Shown here: positions 25,356 to 34,183 of the stretch, piece after piece
How the letters are laid out: each line of letters begins with the position of its first letter
Numbering within the stretch: position 1 is the stretch's first letter
NCBI RefSeq assembly: GCF_014650495.1
Contig: NZ_BMVB01000001.1
Span: 499,347-563,346 of the forward strand
Source of the DNA: Streptomyces cinnamoneus
GTDB lineage: Bacteria; Actinomycetota; Actinomycetes; Streptomycetales; Streptomycetaceae
Length of the DNA: 64,000 bases
Direction: 5' to 3'
Notes under the pieces: model-generated
Database searches by the model: none
What the model saw: only the letters and a program-made list of their open reading frames with translations
What the model was told of the DNA's origin: nothing
Made by a program: the position numbers and the translations under genes

Positions 25356-26378
25356 CTATCGACTGCCCCCCGAGCCGGGGGAATTGAGGAGCTCCACGCC
25401 CAGGCCGGTGACGCTGTGCAGCACCGAGTTGCGGTGCCGGACCGTGCGGATCAGGCCCGCCTCGCGCAGCACCGTCGCGTGCTCGCTCGCACTGGCCGGC
25501 GCGACGCCGACCGCCGCCGCGAGCTCCTTCGTCGAACAGTCCGTGTGCTCGGCGACGGCACGGAGCACCGCGGCCCGGGTCCGGCCCAGCAACGCCGTCA
25601 GGGCGGCGGAGGACGCGGGACCGGCCGGACCGGCGCCACCGGGCGCCAGCAGGGACAGCCGCTGCAGGGGACGTTCATGGCCCACCGGATAGGTGACCAC
25701 GGGCTGGGGGAGGGCGTCCTCGTCCACGAACGACCGTGTGCTGAACACCGACGGCACCAGCAGGATGCCCTGCCCCGCCAAGTGCAGGTCGGCCTCGGCC
25801 TCGTTGGCCATCCGCACCGTGAGCACGGGCGGCTCCCACCGGATCCAGCGCGGATTCGCCTGCACCAGCAGGGACTCCACGCCGCCGCCCAGCAACTGGC
25901 GCGCCCGCACCGACCGGTCGGCCGCGGTGTAGCCGGTGATCTGCTGCCAGTAGGGCTTGAGCAGCAGGGCGTGGAGCCGGCCCAGCCCGTCGAGGAGCTG
26001 CCCCAGCAGGGCGGCGTCGCCGGGCAGCCGGTGCGCCCACCGCGGCAGCGGCTGGCGTGCGGCGATCGCCGCCAGCTCGGACTCGATCACCGCCCGCGGC
26101 GTGCCGCGCACCTCCTCCAGCAGCTCCTCGGGCGTCCCCGCCCGCGGCAGGTTGAGGAAGGTCGGCGACCAGCCGACCGGCGGAATGAGGGACAGCGCCA
26201 TCCTGGCCTCGGCCGGCAGCTGCCCGGCCACGCGCGAGCGCCAGGCGTCGAACAGCACCGGCCGGCTCCTGTCCTGCAGCGTCCGCACCGCCGTGCCCAG
26301 TTCCGACAGCGGCAACGGTGCCTCGGCGACGCGCGTGCGCGCCAAGTCCTCGGTGGTGAAGTGAATGCGGTACCCCAT
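25356..26378 (-). CDS. ArsR-like winged-helix regulator with large N-terminal domain
   Basis: 340 residues, beginning M-G-Y-R-I-H-F-T at ATG 26378 with AGGGGAC upstream. The N-terminal ~230 residues form an uncharacterised, mostly helical/beta domain common in streptomycete regulators of this type (start YRIHFTTEDLART; centre LLKPYWQQI). The C-terminal ~75 residues are an ArsR-like winged helix: TRAAVLRAVAEHTDCSTKEL, AAAVGVAPASASEHATVLRE (recognition helix) and the wing RHRNSVLHSVT. No metal-binding cysteine pair is seen. It is divergent from the epoxide hydrolase and may control it. Confidence 0.82.
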   Translation of the reverse strand: MGYRIHFTTEDLARTRVAEAPLPLSELGTAVRTLQDRSRPVLFDAWRSRVAGQLPAEARMALSLIPPVGWSPTFLNLPRAGTPEELLEEVRGTPRAVIESELAAIAARQPLPRWAHRLPGDAALLGQLLDGLGRLHALLLKPYWQQITGYTAADRSVRARQLLGGGVESLLVQANPRWIRWEPPVLTVRMANEAEADLHLAGQGILLVPSVFSTRSFVDEDALPQPVVTYPVGHERPLQRLSLLAPGGAGPAGPASSAALTALLGRTRAAVLRAVAEHTDCSTKELAAAVGVAPASASEHATVLREAGLIRTVRHRNSVLHSVTGLGVELLNSPGSGGSR

Positions 26379-26390
26379 CGCCGTCCCCTG

Positions 26391-26406
26391 CAAGATGGTG
26401 CTCTTG
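26391..26406. promoter_or_regulatory. Candidate operator in regulator/epoxide hydrolase divergent region
   Basis: Inverted repeat CAAGA-N6-TCTTG just 12 bp upstream of the regulator start, in the 214-bp divergent region shared with the epoxide hydrolase. The position suits autoregulation. Short arms make this weak evidence. Confidence 0.3.
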
Positions 26407-26592
26407 ACCGTTGGTCGTCCATGCTGTCGATTTGTCGTTCTTCGGGACAGGCCGAATCTGGTCGAGACCAAGCCGCCGTGGCCGACGGCCGACACTCCGG
26501 TCGCGCAGCGGAACACATCGCCCGCCCGGTCCGTTGAGCGAGGCGATGACCGCATCCAACCGGGGCCCGCACGGGCCATGGCAGGAGGACAT

Positions 26593-27585
26593 GTGACCAG
26601 CGCCGTCGAGCACGGTTTCGTCGAAGTGAACGGGATCCGGCTGCACGTCGCCGAACAGGGGCAGGGGCCGCTGGTCGTGCTGCTGCACGGCTTCCCGGAG
26701 TGCTGGTACTCCTGGCGCCACCAGTTCGCCCCCCTGGCGGAGGCGGGCTACCGCGTGGTCGCGCCCGACCAGCGGGGCTACGGCCGCAGCGAGCAGCCCG
26801 AGGCCATCGACGCCTACTCCATGCTGCACCTCACCGGCGACGTGATCGCACTCGTCCACGCCCTGGGCGAGGAGCAGGCGGTCGTCGTCGGCCACGACTG
26901 GGGAGCCCCGGTCGCCTGGAACACCGCCCTGCTGCGCCCCGACGTCGTCCGCGGCGTCGTCGGCCTGAGCGTCCCCCCGATCCCGCGCGGCCCTCTCGCC
27001 CCGCTGCAGCAGCTGCGTGGGGTGCTGGGCGACGGCTTCTACCAGCAGTACTTCCAGGAGCCCGGCGTCGCCGACGCCGAACTGGTGCGGGACCCGAGGA
27101 TCACCTTCCGCAGCATCCTCACCGGCGCTTCGGGCGACAGCCCGCACACGGACCCGCCGCGCCCGTGGGTCGTCCCCGACGGCGCGTCGCTCCTGGACAC
27201 GATGGAGGACCCGCAGGAGCTGCCGCCCTGGCTCACCGACGACGACGTCCAGACCTTCGTCCGCGAATTCTCCGAGCACGGCGAGCGCGCCTTCACCGGT
27301 GGCCTGAACTGGTACCGCAACATCGACCGCAACTGGGAGCTGCTGGCACCCTTCCAGGGCCGCACGATCGACGTCCCCTCGCTGTACGTGTCGGGCGACC
27401 GTGACCTGGTCCGCGGCTTCCCCGGCGTGGACCAGCTCCTGCCCGTCCTCCCGGCGATCGCCCCGGGCCTGCGCGACAGCATCACCCTGGAGGGTTGCGG
27501 CCACTGGACACAGCAGGAACGCCCCGATGAGGTCAACGCGGCGCTCCTGGACTTCCTGGGCCAGCTGCCGCCGGCCAAGGGCTGA
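26593..27585 (+). CDS. Epoxide hydrolase (alpha/beta hydrolase)
   Basis: 330 residues with the soluble epoxide hydrolase plan. Oxyanion-hole motif HGFPECWYSWRHQ, the nucleophilic aspartate in VVGHDWGAPVAW, acid in SGDRDLV, and the catalytic histidine in GCGHWTQQERP. It adds water to epoxides to give diols in the cytosol. GTG 26593 is preceded by AGGAGG and is preferred over ATG 26578. It is divergent from the ArsR-like regulator. In this window it could also serve detoxification of lipid or terpene epoxides, but no direct link is visible. A two-tier hairpin follows the stop. Confidence 0.92.
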   Translation: MTSAVEHGFVEVNGIRLHVAEQGQGPLVVLLHGFPECWYSWRHQFAPLAEAGYRVVAPDQRGYGRSEQPEAIDAYSMLHLTGDVIALVHALGEEQAVVVGHDWGAPVAWNTALLRPDVVRGVVGLSVPPIPRGPLAPLQQLRGVLGDGFYQQYFQEPGVADAELVRDPRITFRSILTGASGDSPHTDPPRPWVVPDGASLLDTMEDPQELPPWLTDDDVQTFVREFSEHGERAFTGGLNWYRNIDRNWELLAPFQGRTIDVPSLYVSGDRDLVRGFPGVDQLLPVLPAIAPGLRDSITLEGCGHWTQQERPDEVNAALLDFLGQLPPAKG

Positions 27586-27594
27586 CACGGGGAC

Positions 27595-27646
27595 GGGGCC
27601 TGCAGACGACCCGGTCCGGCGGACCGGTCAGTCGGCTGCAGGTCCC
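27595..27646. terminator. Nested hairpin between convergent genes
   Basis: An outer 11-bp stem (GGGGCCTGCAG with CTGCAGGTCCC, one G-T pair) encloses a perfect inner stem CCGGTCC-GGC-GGACCGG. It lies between the convergent epoxide hydrolase and lipase genes and is probably a bidirectional terminator. Confidence 0.55.
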
Positions 27647-27680
27647 TCGTCGTGCACGGCGACGAGCCCGCCCGCCGCCG

Positions 27681-28499
27681 TCAGCGGATGTTCTTCTCCA
27701 GCGCCGCGAGGTAGTTCTTCATCAGGTGGTCCCGGACCCCGTCGGAGGCAGGGGCGAAGACGTCGGCGGTGGCGCCCTTGAGGCGGTCGGTCATGCGGCC
27801 GAGCAGGGGCATCGACTCGTGCACCGCGCCCGAGGAGTCGATGTAGCGCAGCGTGTCGACGTGGGTGAAGGCCGGCTCGGGCGGCATCAGGGGGACGATG
27901 TCGTTGTTGTTGACGAACCGGTACATGCTCTTCTTGAAGCCCTTGTTGTGCGCGGCCGCCAGCAGGCGGTCACAGGTGCGGGGCTGGCCGAAGGTGTAGA
28001 TCCCGTCCGCCCGCAGCCGGGGTTCCTCCAGGTACATGCGGCACCCGGCCAGCATCGCCAGCGCGCCCCCGAGGCTGTGGCCGGTGAACCACACCGTCTG
28101 TCCGTTGGTGCGGAACTCCGCGAGCGTCTCCTTGACGGCGGGGAAGACCGACTCCAGCGCCTGCCCGAAGCCGTAGTGGACGTACCCGGTCCGTGCCGGG
28201 CCGGGCCACGGCGGTGTGGTGGAGTCGGAGAGCCAGTCGCGGATCTGCTGCGGCTCCGTACCGCGGAACGCAGTGATGATCATGTGGTCGCTGGCGAGGG
28301 TGTACGCCTGCGTGTCCTCCAGGGGGAACGGCGGGGTGAACCGGGTCAGGTGGTGACGGACACGCCCGAAACCCCAGCGCTTCGCCTCCTGCTCGATGGC
28401 GGCCTCGTCCTCGTAGGCGAGGGCGGCCGCGCGGGCGAGCCAGTAGGCGTGCTGGAGGCTGTACTCGGTCGCGTGGTGATCGAGGGCCGGTACGGGCAC
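27681..28499 (-). CDS. Class 3 lipase (Lipase_3 family)
   Basis: 272 residues starting at GTG 28499 with AAGGAG five bases upstream. The fold is the fungal-type class 3 lipase: the beta strand MIITAFRGTE, the nucleophile elbow TVWFTGHSLGGALAML (Ser in GHSLGG), aspartate in the N-N-D-I-V-P-L stretch, and a histidine in FTHVD or the C-terminal part completing the triad. No signal peptide is seen, so it may be cytosolic or non-classically exported. Substrates are acylglycerols or phospholipids by family knowledge. Divergent from the SPOR-NAGPA gene. Confidence 0.88.
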   Translation of the reverse strand: MPVPALDHHATEYSLQHAYWLARAAALAYEDEAAIEQEAKRWGFGRVRHHLTRFTPPFPLEDTQAYTLASDHMIITAFRGTEPQQIRDWLSDSTTPPWPGPARTGYVHYGFGQALESVFPAVKETLAEFRTNGQTVWFTGHSLGGALAMLAGCRMYLEEPRLRADGIYTFGQPRTCDRLLAAAHNKGFKKSMYRFVNNNDIVPLMPPEPAFTHVDTLRYIDSSGAVHESMPLLGRMTDRLKGATADVFAPASDGVRDHLMKNYLAALEKNIR

Positions 28500-28752
28500 G
28501 GGGACTCCTTCGGCGGCGGGCTGCGCGGGGTGTCGGTGCTTGTCCTGGCTGTCGATGCGCGCCGGGGCGGGGCGCACGCCCGGCGTTCACTCCAAAGGTA
28601 CGGAACCAGCGCATCGCGTCAGGCACAGCAGCATCCTGTTTCCGCCCCATTACGCCATGCTGAGCTGAGCGTTCTCGTGCGCGACACGCTGCGCGGCCAC
28701 ACTGCGGCGACAGCCCGCGACACGACACCAGAGAGGGCAGGGGAGAAAAGTG

Positions 28753-30333
28753 GTGAAGATCAGACGCATGCGCCGGACGGCGTACACCGCCGGCCTGGCC
28801 GTACTGTCGCTCGTTCTGCCCGCCACGGGCCTGCAGGCCCAGGCGGCCGCCCAACCCGTCGCACAACGACTGCCGTTGGGAGACGGCGGACTGCCGGAGA
28901 CGCGCTCGGTCACCGAGGTGGCCCCGGGGGTGACCTGGACCCGGATCAAGCGGGGCCGGCCCGACGCCCGTGACCACTGGACCATCGAGGTCGCGCTGCT
29001 GAAGGACGAGGGGGCGGCGCGCGCCCTGGCCGACCGTCTGGACGGCGCCGGGTTCGAACCCACCGTCAGCCGGGTGGACGAACGTCCGCAGGACCTGCCC
29101 TCGGAGCAGCCGTGGGGCTGGCGCGTACGGGTCGGTGAGCTCGCCGACCAGGAGGCGGCCGCACGGCTGGTGAAGGACCTGCGGGCGGCCGGATTCCGGC
29201 CCACGCGCACCTACTTCACCGGGGAGGACGGCAGCGGCCGCACCGGTCCCTGGGTGGTCGACGTGCTGCGGGTCTCCGCCGGGCAGCGGCAGCGGGTCGA
29301 GGCGCGGCAGTCCCTGGACCGGGTGCCGGGCGGCGAGACGCTGGCCGACATGGTCAGGCGCACGGGCGGTATCGCCGGCGTCAACGGCAGCTACGGCTCG
29401 GACGAGGAGGACGGCACCTTCGGCGACGTCGCCGGGCTGTCGGTCGTCGACGGCCGGCTGCTCAGCGAGGCGGTGCAGGGGCGCAGCGCGCTGGTCCTGC
29501 CCTCCGAGCGGCGCATCCGCCCCTCGGTCCAGCAGCTGAGCACCTCGCTGCGGGTGCGGTCCGCGGACGGCGCCCAGCGCGAGCTGGACGGGCTGAACCG
29601 CGCCCCGGGCAAGATCCGCTCCTGCGGGGGCACCGGTGGTGACGTGCCCACCGAACGGCCGCGGCACGACGCCCTGTGCACCGACGACTCGGAGATCATC
29701 CAGTACACCGGCTTCTTCTCGGGGCCCGTGCACGCCGGCGACGGCGTCGCGGTGGCCCTGGCGGGCGACGGCACGGTGCTGGAGGTGCGGGGCCGGCGCG
29801 GCGGTACGGTCCCGGCCGGTGCCACGGTCCTCGCCGGCACGGGCGACGGCGCCCAGTGGCTGCGCGACCACGCCCGCCAGGGCCAGGTGCTGACCGTGAC
29901 CACCGCCGTCCTCGACCACAACCGCCGGTCACTGACGGCCACGGCCGGGCGCGGCGTGGACGCCGTCTCCGGCGGCCCGCAACTGCTGCGGGGCGGCCGC
30001 GTCGTCGTGCCCGCGGACGCCGAGGGCTTCAACCACCCCGACGATCCGGGCTTCTTCGACTACTTCGCCATCCACCGGCATCCGCGCACGCTCGCCGGCG
30101 TCACCGCCGACGGCTCGCTGCTGTTCGTCACCGTCGACGGCCGCCGTCCGGGCTACAGCTCGGGCCTGTCCTTCCGGGAGAGCGCGGCCGTCATGCGTGC
30201 CCTCGGTGCGGTGGACGCCCTCAACCTCGACGGCGGCGGGTCCACCACCATGGTGATCGGCGGACGGGTCGTCAACCGGCCCTCCGACAGCACGGGTCCG
30301 CGGCTGATGGCCAACGCACTCGTCATCCACTGA
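28753..30333 (+). CDS. Exported SPOR-like + phosphodiester glycosidase (NAGPA) domain protein
   Basis: 526 residues from the second of two tandem GTG codons (28753, seven bases after GGAG). The signal peptide spans residues 1-32. Two SPOR-like repeats follow (WTIEVALLKDEGAARALADR and WGWRVRVGELADQEAAARLV), a fold that binds denuded peptidoglycan. The C-terminal ~350 residues are a NAGPA/DUF2233 domain with GIAGVNGSY near its start and ALNLDGGGSTTM with RPSD near its end, as in uncovering enzyme and YoeB/phosphodiester glycosidases. The combination suggests an enzyme held at the septal cell wall that cuts sugar phosphodiesters, e.g. in teichoic-type polymers (inference). Confidence 0.85.
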   Translation: MKIRRMRRTAYTAGLAVLSLVLPATGLQAQAAAQPVAQRLPLGDGGLPETRSVTEVAPGVTWTRIKRGRPDARDHWTIEVALLKDEGAARALADRLDGAGFEPTVSRVDERPQDLPSEQPWGWRVRVGELADQEAAARLVKDLRAAGFRPTRTYFTGEDGSGRTGPWVVDVLRVSAGQRQRVEARQSLDRVPGGETLADMVRRTGGIAGVNGSYGSDEEDGTFGDVAGLSVVDGRLLSEAVQGRSALVLPSERRIRPSVQQLSTSLRVRSADGAQRELDGLNRAPGKIRSCGGTGGDVPTERPRHDALCTDDSEIIQYTGFFSGPVHAGDGVAVALAGDGTVLEVRGRRGGTVPAGATVLAGTGDGAQWLRDHARQGQVLTVTTAVLDHNRRSLTATAGRGVDAVSGGPQLLRGGRVVVPADAEGFNHPDDPGFFDYFAIHRHPRTLAGVTADGSLLFVTVDGRRPGYSSGLSFRESAAVMRALGAVDALNLDGGGSTTMVIGGRVVNRPSDSTGPRLMANALVIH

Positions 30334-30349
30334 CGGCTCCGGCCGGCGT

Positions 30350-30387
30350 CTGCGGTCCCGCCGGGCTCCGGCTCGGCAGGACCGCAG
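30350..30387 (+). terminator. Hairpin after NAGPA gene
   Basis: 9-bp perfect stem CTGCGGTCC / GGACCGCAG with a 20-nt GC-rich loop, starting 17 bp after the stop codon. Likely terminator for the NAGPA gene. Confidence 0.5.
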
Positions 30388-30452
30388 CGCCGGCCACCTG
30401 CCCCACGCCTGCTCACGGCTGATTGTCAGTGCCCCGTGGGATGCTGCGCGGC

Positions 30453-30836
30453 ATGAGCCCTTTCCTCCTCACCGACATCGAAGCCGCCGTCCGCAGCAGC
30501 TGGGACGCCGAGACGTGCACTCCCGAGTACCGCTCCCGCTGGACGCCCGCCAATCCGGCCCGCGATCAGTGCGGCGTCACCGCCATGGTCCTCAACGACC
30601 TGCTGGGCGGGGAGCTGATCCGCGGCGAGGTCCACGTCGACGGCCGGCAGACGGACTACCACTGGTGGAACCGCCTGGGCCGGGGCGTCGAAATTGACCT
30701 CACCCGTGAGCAGTTCGGGCCCGGGGAGATCGTCGTCGGAGGGGAGGTCATACCCCGGCCCGCGAAGCTCGGCCGGCTGCGCGAGGAGTACGAGCTGCTC
30801 CGCAGCCGGGTGGAGGAGAAGCTCCGGCGTGGCTGA
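30453..30836 (+). CDS. YunG-like conserved protein
   Basis: 127 residues. The core resembles the Bacillus YunG-type family: RDQCGVTAMVLNDLLGGELI, then Y-H-W-W-N-R and IDLTREQFG. A cysteine at the start of a helix and a downstream histidine recall cysteine-peptidase or transglutaminase-like folds, but no activity is known for this family. No membrane segment. The ATG at 30453 has only a weak ribosome site; ATG 30441 would add four residues. It is flanked by a terminator upstream and plsC downstream. Confidence 0.65.
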   Translation: MSPFLLTDIEAAVRSSWDAETCTPEYRSRWTPANPARDQCGVTAMVLNDLLGGELIRGEVHVDGRQTDYHWWNRLGRGVEIDLTREQFGPGEIVVGGEVIPRPAKLGRLREEYELLRSRVEEKLRRG

Positions 30837-30918
30837 ATAGACACTCTCCCCATGATCCCCGCTGCCGACTAGCGTGCCTCGGCGCGGGGGTCACTAGGGG
30901 CGAGGAGCTCACAGACCG

Positions 30919-31704
30919 ATGTTCTATTTCGCGTTCAAGTCCGTGGTCCTGGTGCCGCTGTTGCGGTGGCTCTTCAGGCCGCGCGTCGAGGGGTTGCAGC
31001 ACGTGCCGCCCACGGGGGCGGCGATCATCGCGGGAAATCATCTGTCCTTCTCGGACCATTTCATGATGCCCGTGATGGTCAAGCGCCGGATCAGGTTTCT
31101 GGCGAAGCAGGAGTACTTCACGGTGCCCGGCCTCAAGGGCCGGCTCACCGCCGCGTTCTTCCGCGGCATCGGGGCGATTCCGGTGGACCGGTCGGGCAAG
31201 CAGGCGGCGCAGGCCGCGGTCGACACCGCGCTGGGCGTCCTGGAGCGCGGTGAGCTGCTCGGCATCTACCCCGAGGGGACGCGCTCGCACGACGGGCGGC
31301 TGTACAAGGGCAAGGTGGGCGTGGCCACGATGGCTCTCGCGTCGGGCGCGCCCGTGATTCCGTGCGCGATGATCGGCACGTTCGAGGCCCAGCCCACGGG
31401 CCGCCGGCTGCCGCGCCTCGTGCCGATCACCATCCGCTTCGGCGAGCCCCTGGACTTCTCCCGCTACGCGGGCATGCACGACCAGCGCGCGGTGCTGCGG
31501 GCCGTCACCGACGAAATCATGTACGCGATCCTGAAGCTGTCCGAGCAGGAGTACGTCGACACCTACGCGGCCGAGGCCAAGGCCGCCCTGCACGCCGTCC
31601 GGCCGCCCGCCGGGCCGACCGGGGGCGGACGGACATGGGGCGCACGCCCCGTCGCCGACCCGGCACACAGGGCCCGGGGCGGGGGCGCTTCCGCGGCGGC
31701 CTGA
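30919..31704 (+). CDS. plsC: 1-acyl-sn-glycerol-3-phosphate acyltransferase (PlsC family)
   Basis: 261 residues. The catalytic HxxxxD motif is NHLSFSD, the lysophosphatidate-binding block is FFRGIGAIPVDRS, and the third and fourth motifs are YPEGTRSHDGRLYKGKVG and V-I-P-C-A. A hydrophobic N-terminus anchors it at the inner face of the membrane. It makes phosphatidate from acyl-CoA/ACP. The C-terminal ~40 residues are Pro/Gly/Ala-rich and not part of the fold. GAGGAGCT lies upstream of the ATG. Streptomycetes carry several paralogues, so this need not be the essential copy. Confidence 0.9.
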   Translation: MFYFAFKSVVLVPLLRWLFRPRVEGLQHVPPTGAAIIAGNHLSFSDHFMMPVMVKRRIRFLAKQEYFTVPGLKGRLTAAFFRGIGAIPVDRSGKQAAQAAVDTALGVLERGELLGIYPEGTRSHDGRLYKGKVGVATMALASGAPVIPCAMIGTFEAQPTGRRLPRLVPITIRFGEPLDFSRYAGMHDQRAVLRAVTDEIMYAILKLSEQEYVDTYAAEAKAALHAVRPPAGPTGGGRTWGARPVADPAHRARGGGASAAA

Positions 31705-31720
31705 TCCCCCGTACGGAAAA

Positions 31721-31757
31721 GAAATACCCCGGTCCGTATTGACGGCCGGGGTATTTC
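31721..31757 (+). terminator. Strong intrinsic terminator after plsC
   Basis: A perfect 12-bp stem GAAATACCCCGG / CCGGGGTATTTC with a 13-nt loop begins 16 bp after the plsC stop and is followed by TCT. It is notably AT-containing for this genome. It also lies 87 bp upstream of the helicase start and could act as an attenuator for it. Confidence 0.7.
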
Positions 31758-31843
31758 TCTGCGTATATTGGGGATTTCCATGCCCGCTGAACTCAAGGCG
31801 TGGGGAAGCTTTATGAGGCCATCATATCCGTGCGGGAGCCGAA

Positions 31844-34090
31844 TTGTCAAACGAGGACATGCGTCGCGAGCAGGAATTCATCGATCTGCTGCACGGGCGC
31901 CTCGCCGAACTGCGGGCCGGAGCCGAGCGGGCGGTGCAGGAGGCGCTGAGCCCGGGGGGCAGCACCTTCCAGGCGCGGCTGGAGCGCGATGTGCTGGTGG
32001 CCGAACAGTCCGGGCTGCTCGCCGCCTTCAACGCGGGGGAGAACGGGCTCTGTTTCGGTCGGCTGTCCTTCCGTGACGGACGCGATCACCACATCGGCCG
32101 CATCGGCATCCGGCGCGACGACGAGGACCGTACCCCCCTGGTCGTCGACTGGCGGGCCGAGGTCGCGCGCCCGTTCTACCTCGCCACCGGGCACACCCCC
32201 ATGGGCCTGCGCCGCCGACGCCACATCACCACCCACCGGCAGACCGTCACTGCCCTGCACGACGAGATCCTGGACCTCGCCGACACCGAACGCACCGGGC
32301 ACGAGGGAGCCGACGCGGACGCCGTGCTGCTCGCCTCGCTGGATGCCGCCCGCACCGGCCGGATGCACGACATCGTGCAGACCATCCAGGCCGAACAGGA
32401 CCGGATCATCCGCGCCCCGCACCGCGGCATCCTCGTCGTCGAGGGCGGCCCCGGCACCGGCAAGACCGTCGTCGCACTGCACCGCGCCGCCTTCCTGCTC
32501 TACGCGCACCGGGAACTGCTGGCCCGGCGCGCCGTGCTCGTCGTCGGGCCCAACCCGGCCTTCCTCGGCTACATCGGGGAGGTCCTGCCCTCACTCGGCG
32601 AGACCGGCGTGCTGCTCGCCACGCCCGGCGAGCTCTTCCCCGGAGTGCGGGCCACCGGCACCGACACCCCCGCGGCCGCGGAGGTCAAGGGCGGCGCCGC
32701 CATGGCCGACGCCCTGGCGGCCTACGTACGGGACCTCCAGAGCCTGCCCGATGCGGCCATCGTGATCGACCACGAGGACGGCGAGCTGCGGCTGGACGCG
32801 GACATCGCCGCCGACGCGCGGCACCGGGCGCGCGAGAGCAGGCTGCCGCACAACCTCGCCCGCCCCCACTTCGCGTTCGCCGTCATCGACGCGCTCACCG
32901 CCCAGCTGGCCGACCGCATCGGCGCCGACCCGTACGGCGGCCCCGGCCTCCTCGGCCCCGACGACGTCGCCCAGCTGGGCAAGGGCGTCGCGGACAACCC
33001 CGAGGTGCACGCCGCCGTCGCGCGGCTGTGGCCGCCCCTGACGCCGCAGCAGCTGGTCACCGGCTTCCTCGCCGACCCCGTCCACCTGCCGGCCGACGAC
33101 GCCGCCGCGATCCGCCGCGAGGGCGGCGCATGGACCCCCGCGGACGTCCCCCTGCTCGACGAGGCCGCCGAACTCCTCGGCGAGGACGACTCGGCGGCCC
33201 GCGCGGCCGCCGAGGCGGAGCGCCTGCAGCGCATCGCCTACGCACAGGGCGTCCTCGACCTCTCCTACGGCTCGCGCACCCAGGAGTTCGAGGACCGCGA
33301 CGACGAGGACTCCGAGGTGCTGGCCGCCCACGACCTGGTCGACGCCGAACGCCTCGCGGAGCGCCACGAGGAAGCCGACCACCGCAGTGCGGCCGAACGC
33401 GCCGCCGCCGACCGGACCTGGGCCTTCGGACACATCATCGTGGACGAGGCGCAGGAGCTGTCCGCCATGGCGTGGCGGCTGCTCATGCGCCGCTGTCCCA
33501 CCCGGTCGATGACGCTCGTCGGCGACCCGGCGCAGACCGCCGAACCGGGCGGCTGCGGCTCGTGGCGCACGATCCTCGCCCCGTACGCCGGCGACCGGTG
33601 GACGCACGTACGCCTCGGCGTCAACTACCGCACCCCGGCCGAGATCATGGAGGTCGCGGCGGCCGTGGTCCGGTCCGCCGACCCCGCCTTCGAGCCCCCG
33701 AGCTCGATCCGCTCCACCGGAGTGCGCCCGTGGGCGCAGCGCACCGACGACCTGTGCGGCGCGGTCGCCGACGCCGTGGCGCGGGAGGCCCGCGAGGGCG
33801 GCCGCCTCGCGGTGATCGCCCCGCGCGGCCTCCACGCGGCCCTGGCCGCCGCCCTGCCGGGCGCCTCCACCGGCACCGTCCCGGACCTGACGAGCCCGGT
33901 CGTCCTGCTGGACCCGCGGCAGGCCAAGGGCCTGGAGTTCGACGCGGTGATCGTGGCCGAGCCGCAGGAGTTCGGGCTGAGCGACCTGTACGTCGCCCTC
34001 ACCCGGGCGACCCAGCGCCTGGCCCTGGTCCACACGGCCCCGCTCCCGGCCGCCCTGGCGACCGCGCTGCCGTCGGCGGCCGTCTCCTGA
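31844..34090 (+). CDS. HelD/HelR-type UvrD-like ATPase (RNA polymerase-associated)
   Basis: 748 residues of the HelD class. N-terminal coiled-coil (residues ~1-60: REQEFIDLLHGRLAELRA), then the short YxxR-type motif region, Walker A GGPGTGKT (~205), Walker B HIIVDEAQELSAMAW, and C-terminal motifs VNYRTPAEI and QAKGLEFDAVIVAEP with YVALTRAT. HelD proteins bind RNA polymerase, dislodge it from nucleic acids and, for HelR, displace rifamycins. The TTG start has GGGAG five bases upstream; ATG 31859 is the alternative. No clear rifamycin-associated element was found upstream by eye, so inducibility by rifamycin is unproven. Confidence 0.88.
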   Translation: MSNEDMRREQEFIDLLHGRLAELRAGAERAVQEALSPGGSTFQARLERDVLVAEQSGLLAAFNAGENGLCFGRLSFRDGRDHHIGRIGIRRDDEDRTPLVVDWRAEVARPFYLATGHTPMGLRRRRHITTHRQTVTALHDEILDLADTERTGHEGADADAVLLASLDAARTGRMHDIVQTIQAEQDRIIRAPHRGILVVEGGPGTGKTVVALHRAAFLLYAHRELLARRAVLVVGPNPAFLGYIGEVLPSLGETGVLLATPGELFPGVRATGTDTPAAAEVKGGAAMADALAAYVRDLQSLPDAAIVIDHEDGELRLDADIAADARHRARESRLPHNLARPHFAFAVIDALTAQLADRIGADPYGGPGLLGPDDVAQLGKGVADNPEVHAAVARLWPPLTPQQLVTGFLADPVHLPADDAAAIRREGGAWTPADVPLLDEAAELLGEDDSAARAAAEAERLQRIAYAQGVLDLSYGSRTQEFEDRDDEDSEVLAAHDLVDAERLAERHEEADHRSAAERAAADRTWAFGHIIVDEAQELSAMAWRLLMRRCPTRSMTLVGDPAQTAEPGGCGSWRTILAPYAGDRWTHVRLGVNYRTPAEIMEVAAAVVRSADPAFEPPSSIRSTGVRPWAQRTDDLCGAVADAVAREAREGGRLAVIAPRGLHAALAAALPGASTGTVPDLTSPVVLLDPRQAKGLEFDAVIVAEPQEFGLSDLYVALTRATQRLALVHTAPLPAALATALPSAAVS

Positions 34091-34105
34091 CGGCCCCCGG
34101 GCCCT

Positions 34106-34133
34106 CCCGTCCTCCACTGCCGCGGAGGACGGG
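34106..34133. terminator. Hairpin with adjoining G-tract between convergent genes
   Basis: Perfect 10-bp stem CCCGTCCTCC / GGAGGACGGG with an 8-nt loop; the right arm runs into a ten-G tract (34131-34140). Lies between the helicase and the phosphatase genes. Probable bidirectional terminator. Confidence 0.65.
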
Positions 34134-34183
34134 GGGGGGGAAAAGCGGCCCGCCGGGCGCGCCCGGGGTGGCGCCGCCGCCGG

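Noticed and set aside
29048..29070. Second GGTTCGAACCC-like sequence
   Set aside because: Inside the NAGPA-protein coding frame; no cloverleaf.
31760..31843. Rifamycin-associated element upstream of the HelD/HelR gene
   Set aside because: No suitable inverted repeat with GC arms seen, only a short AAGCTT.
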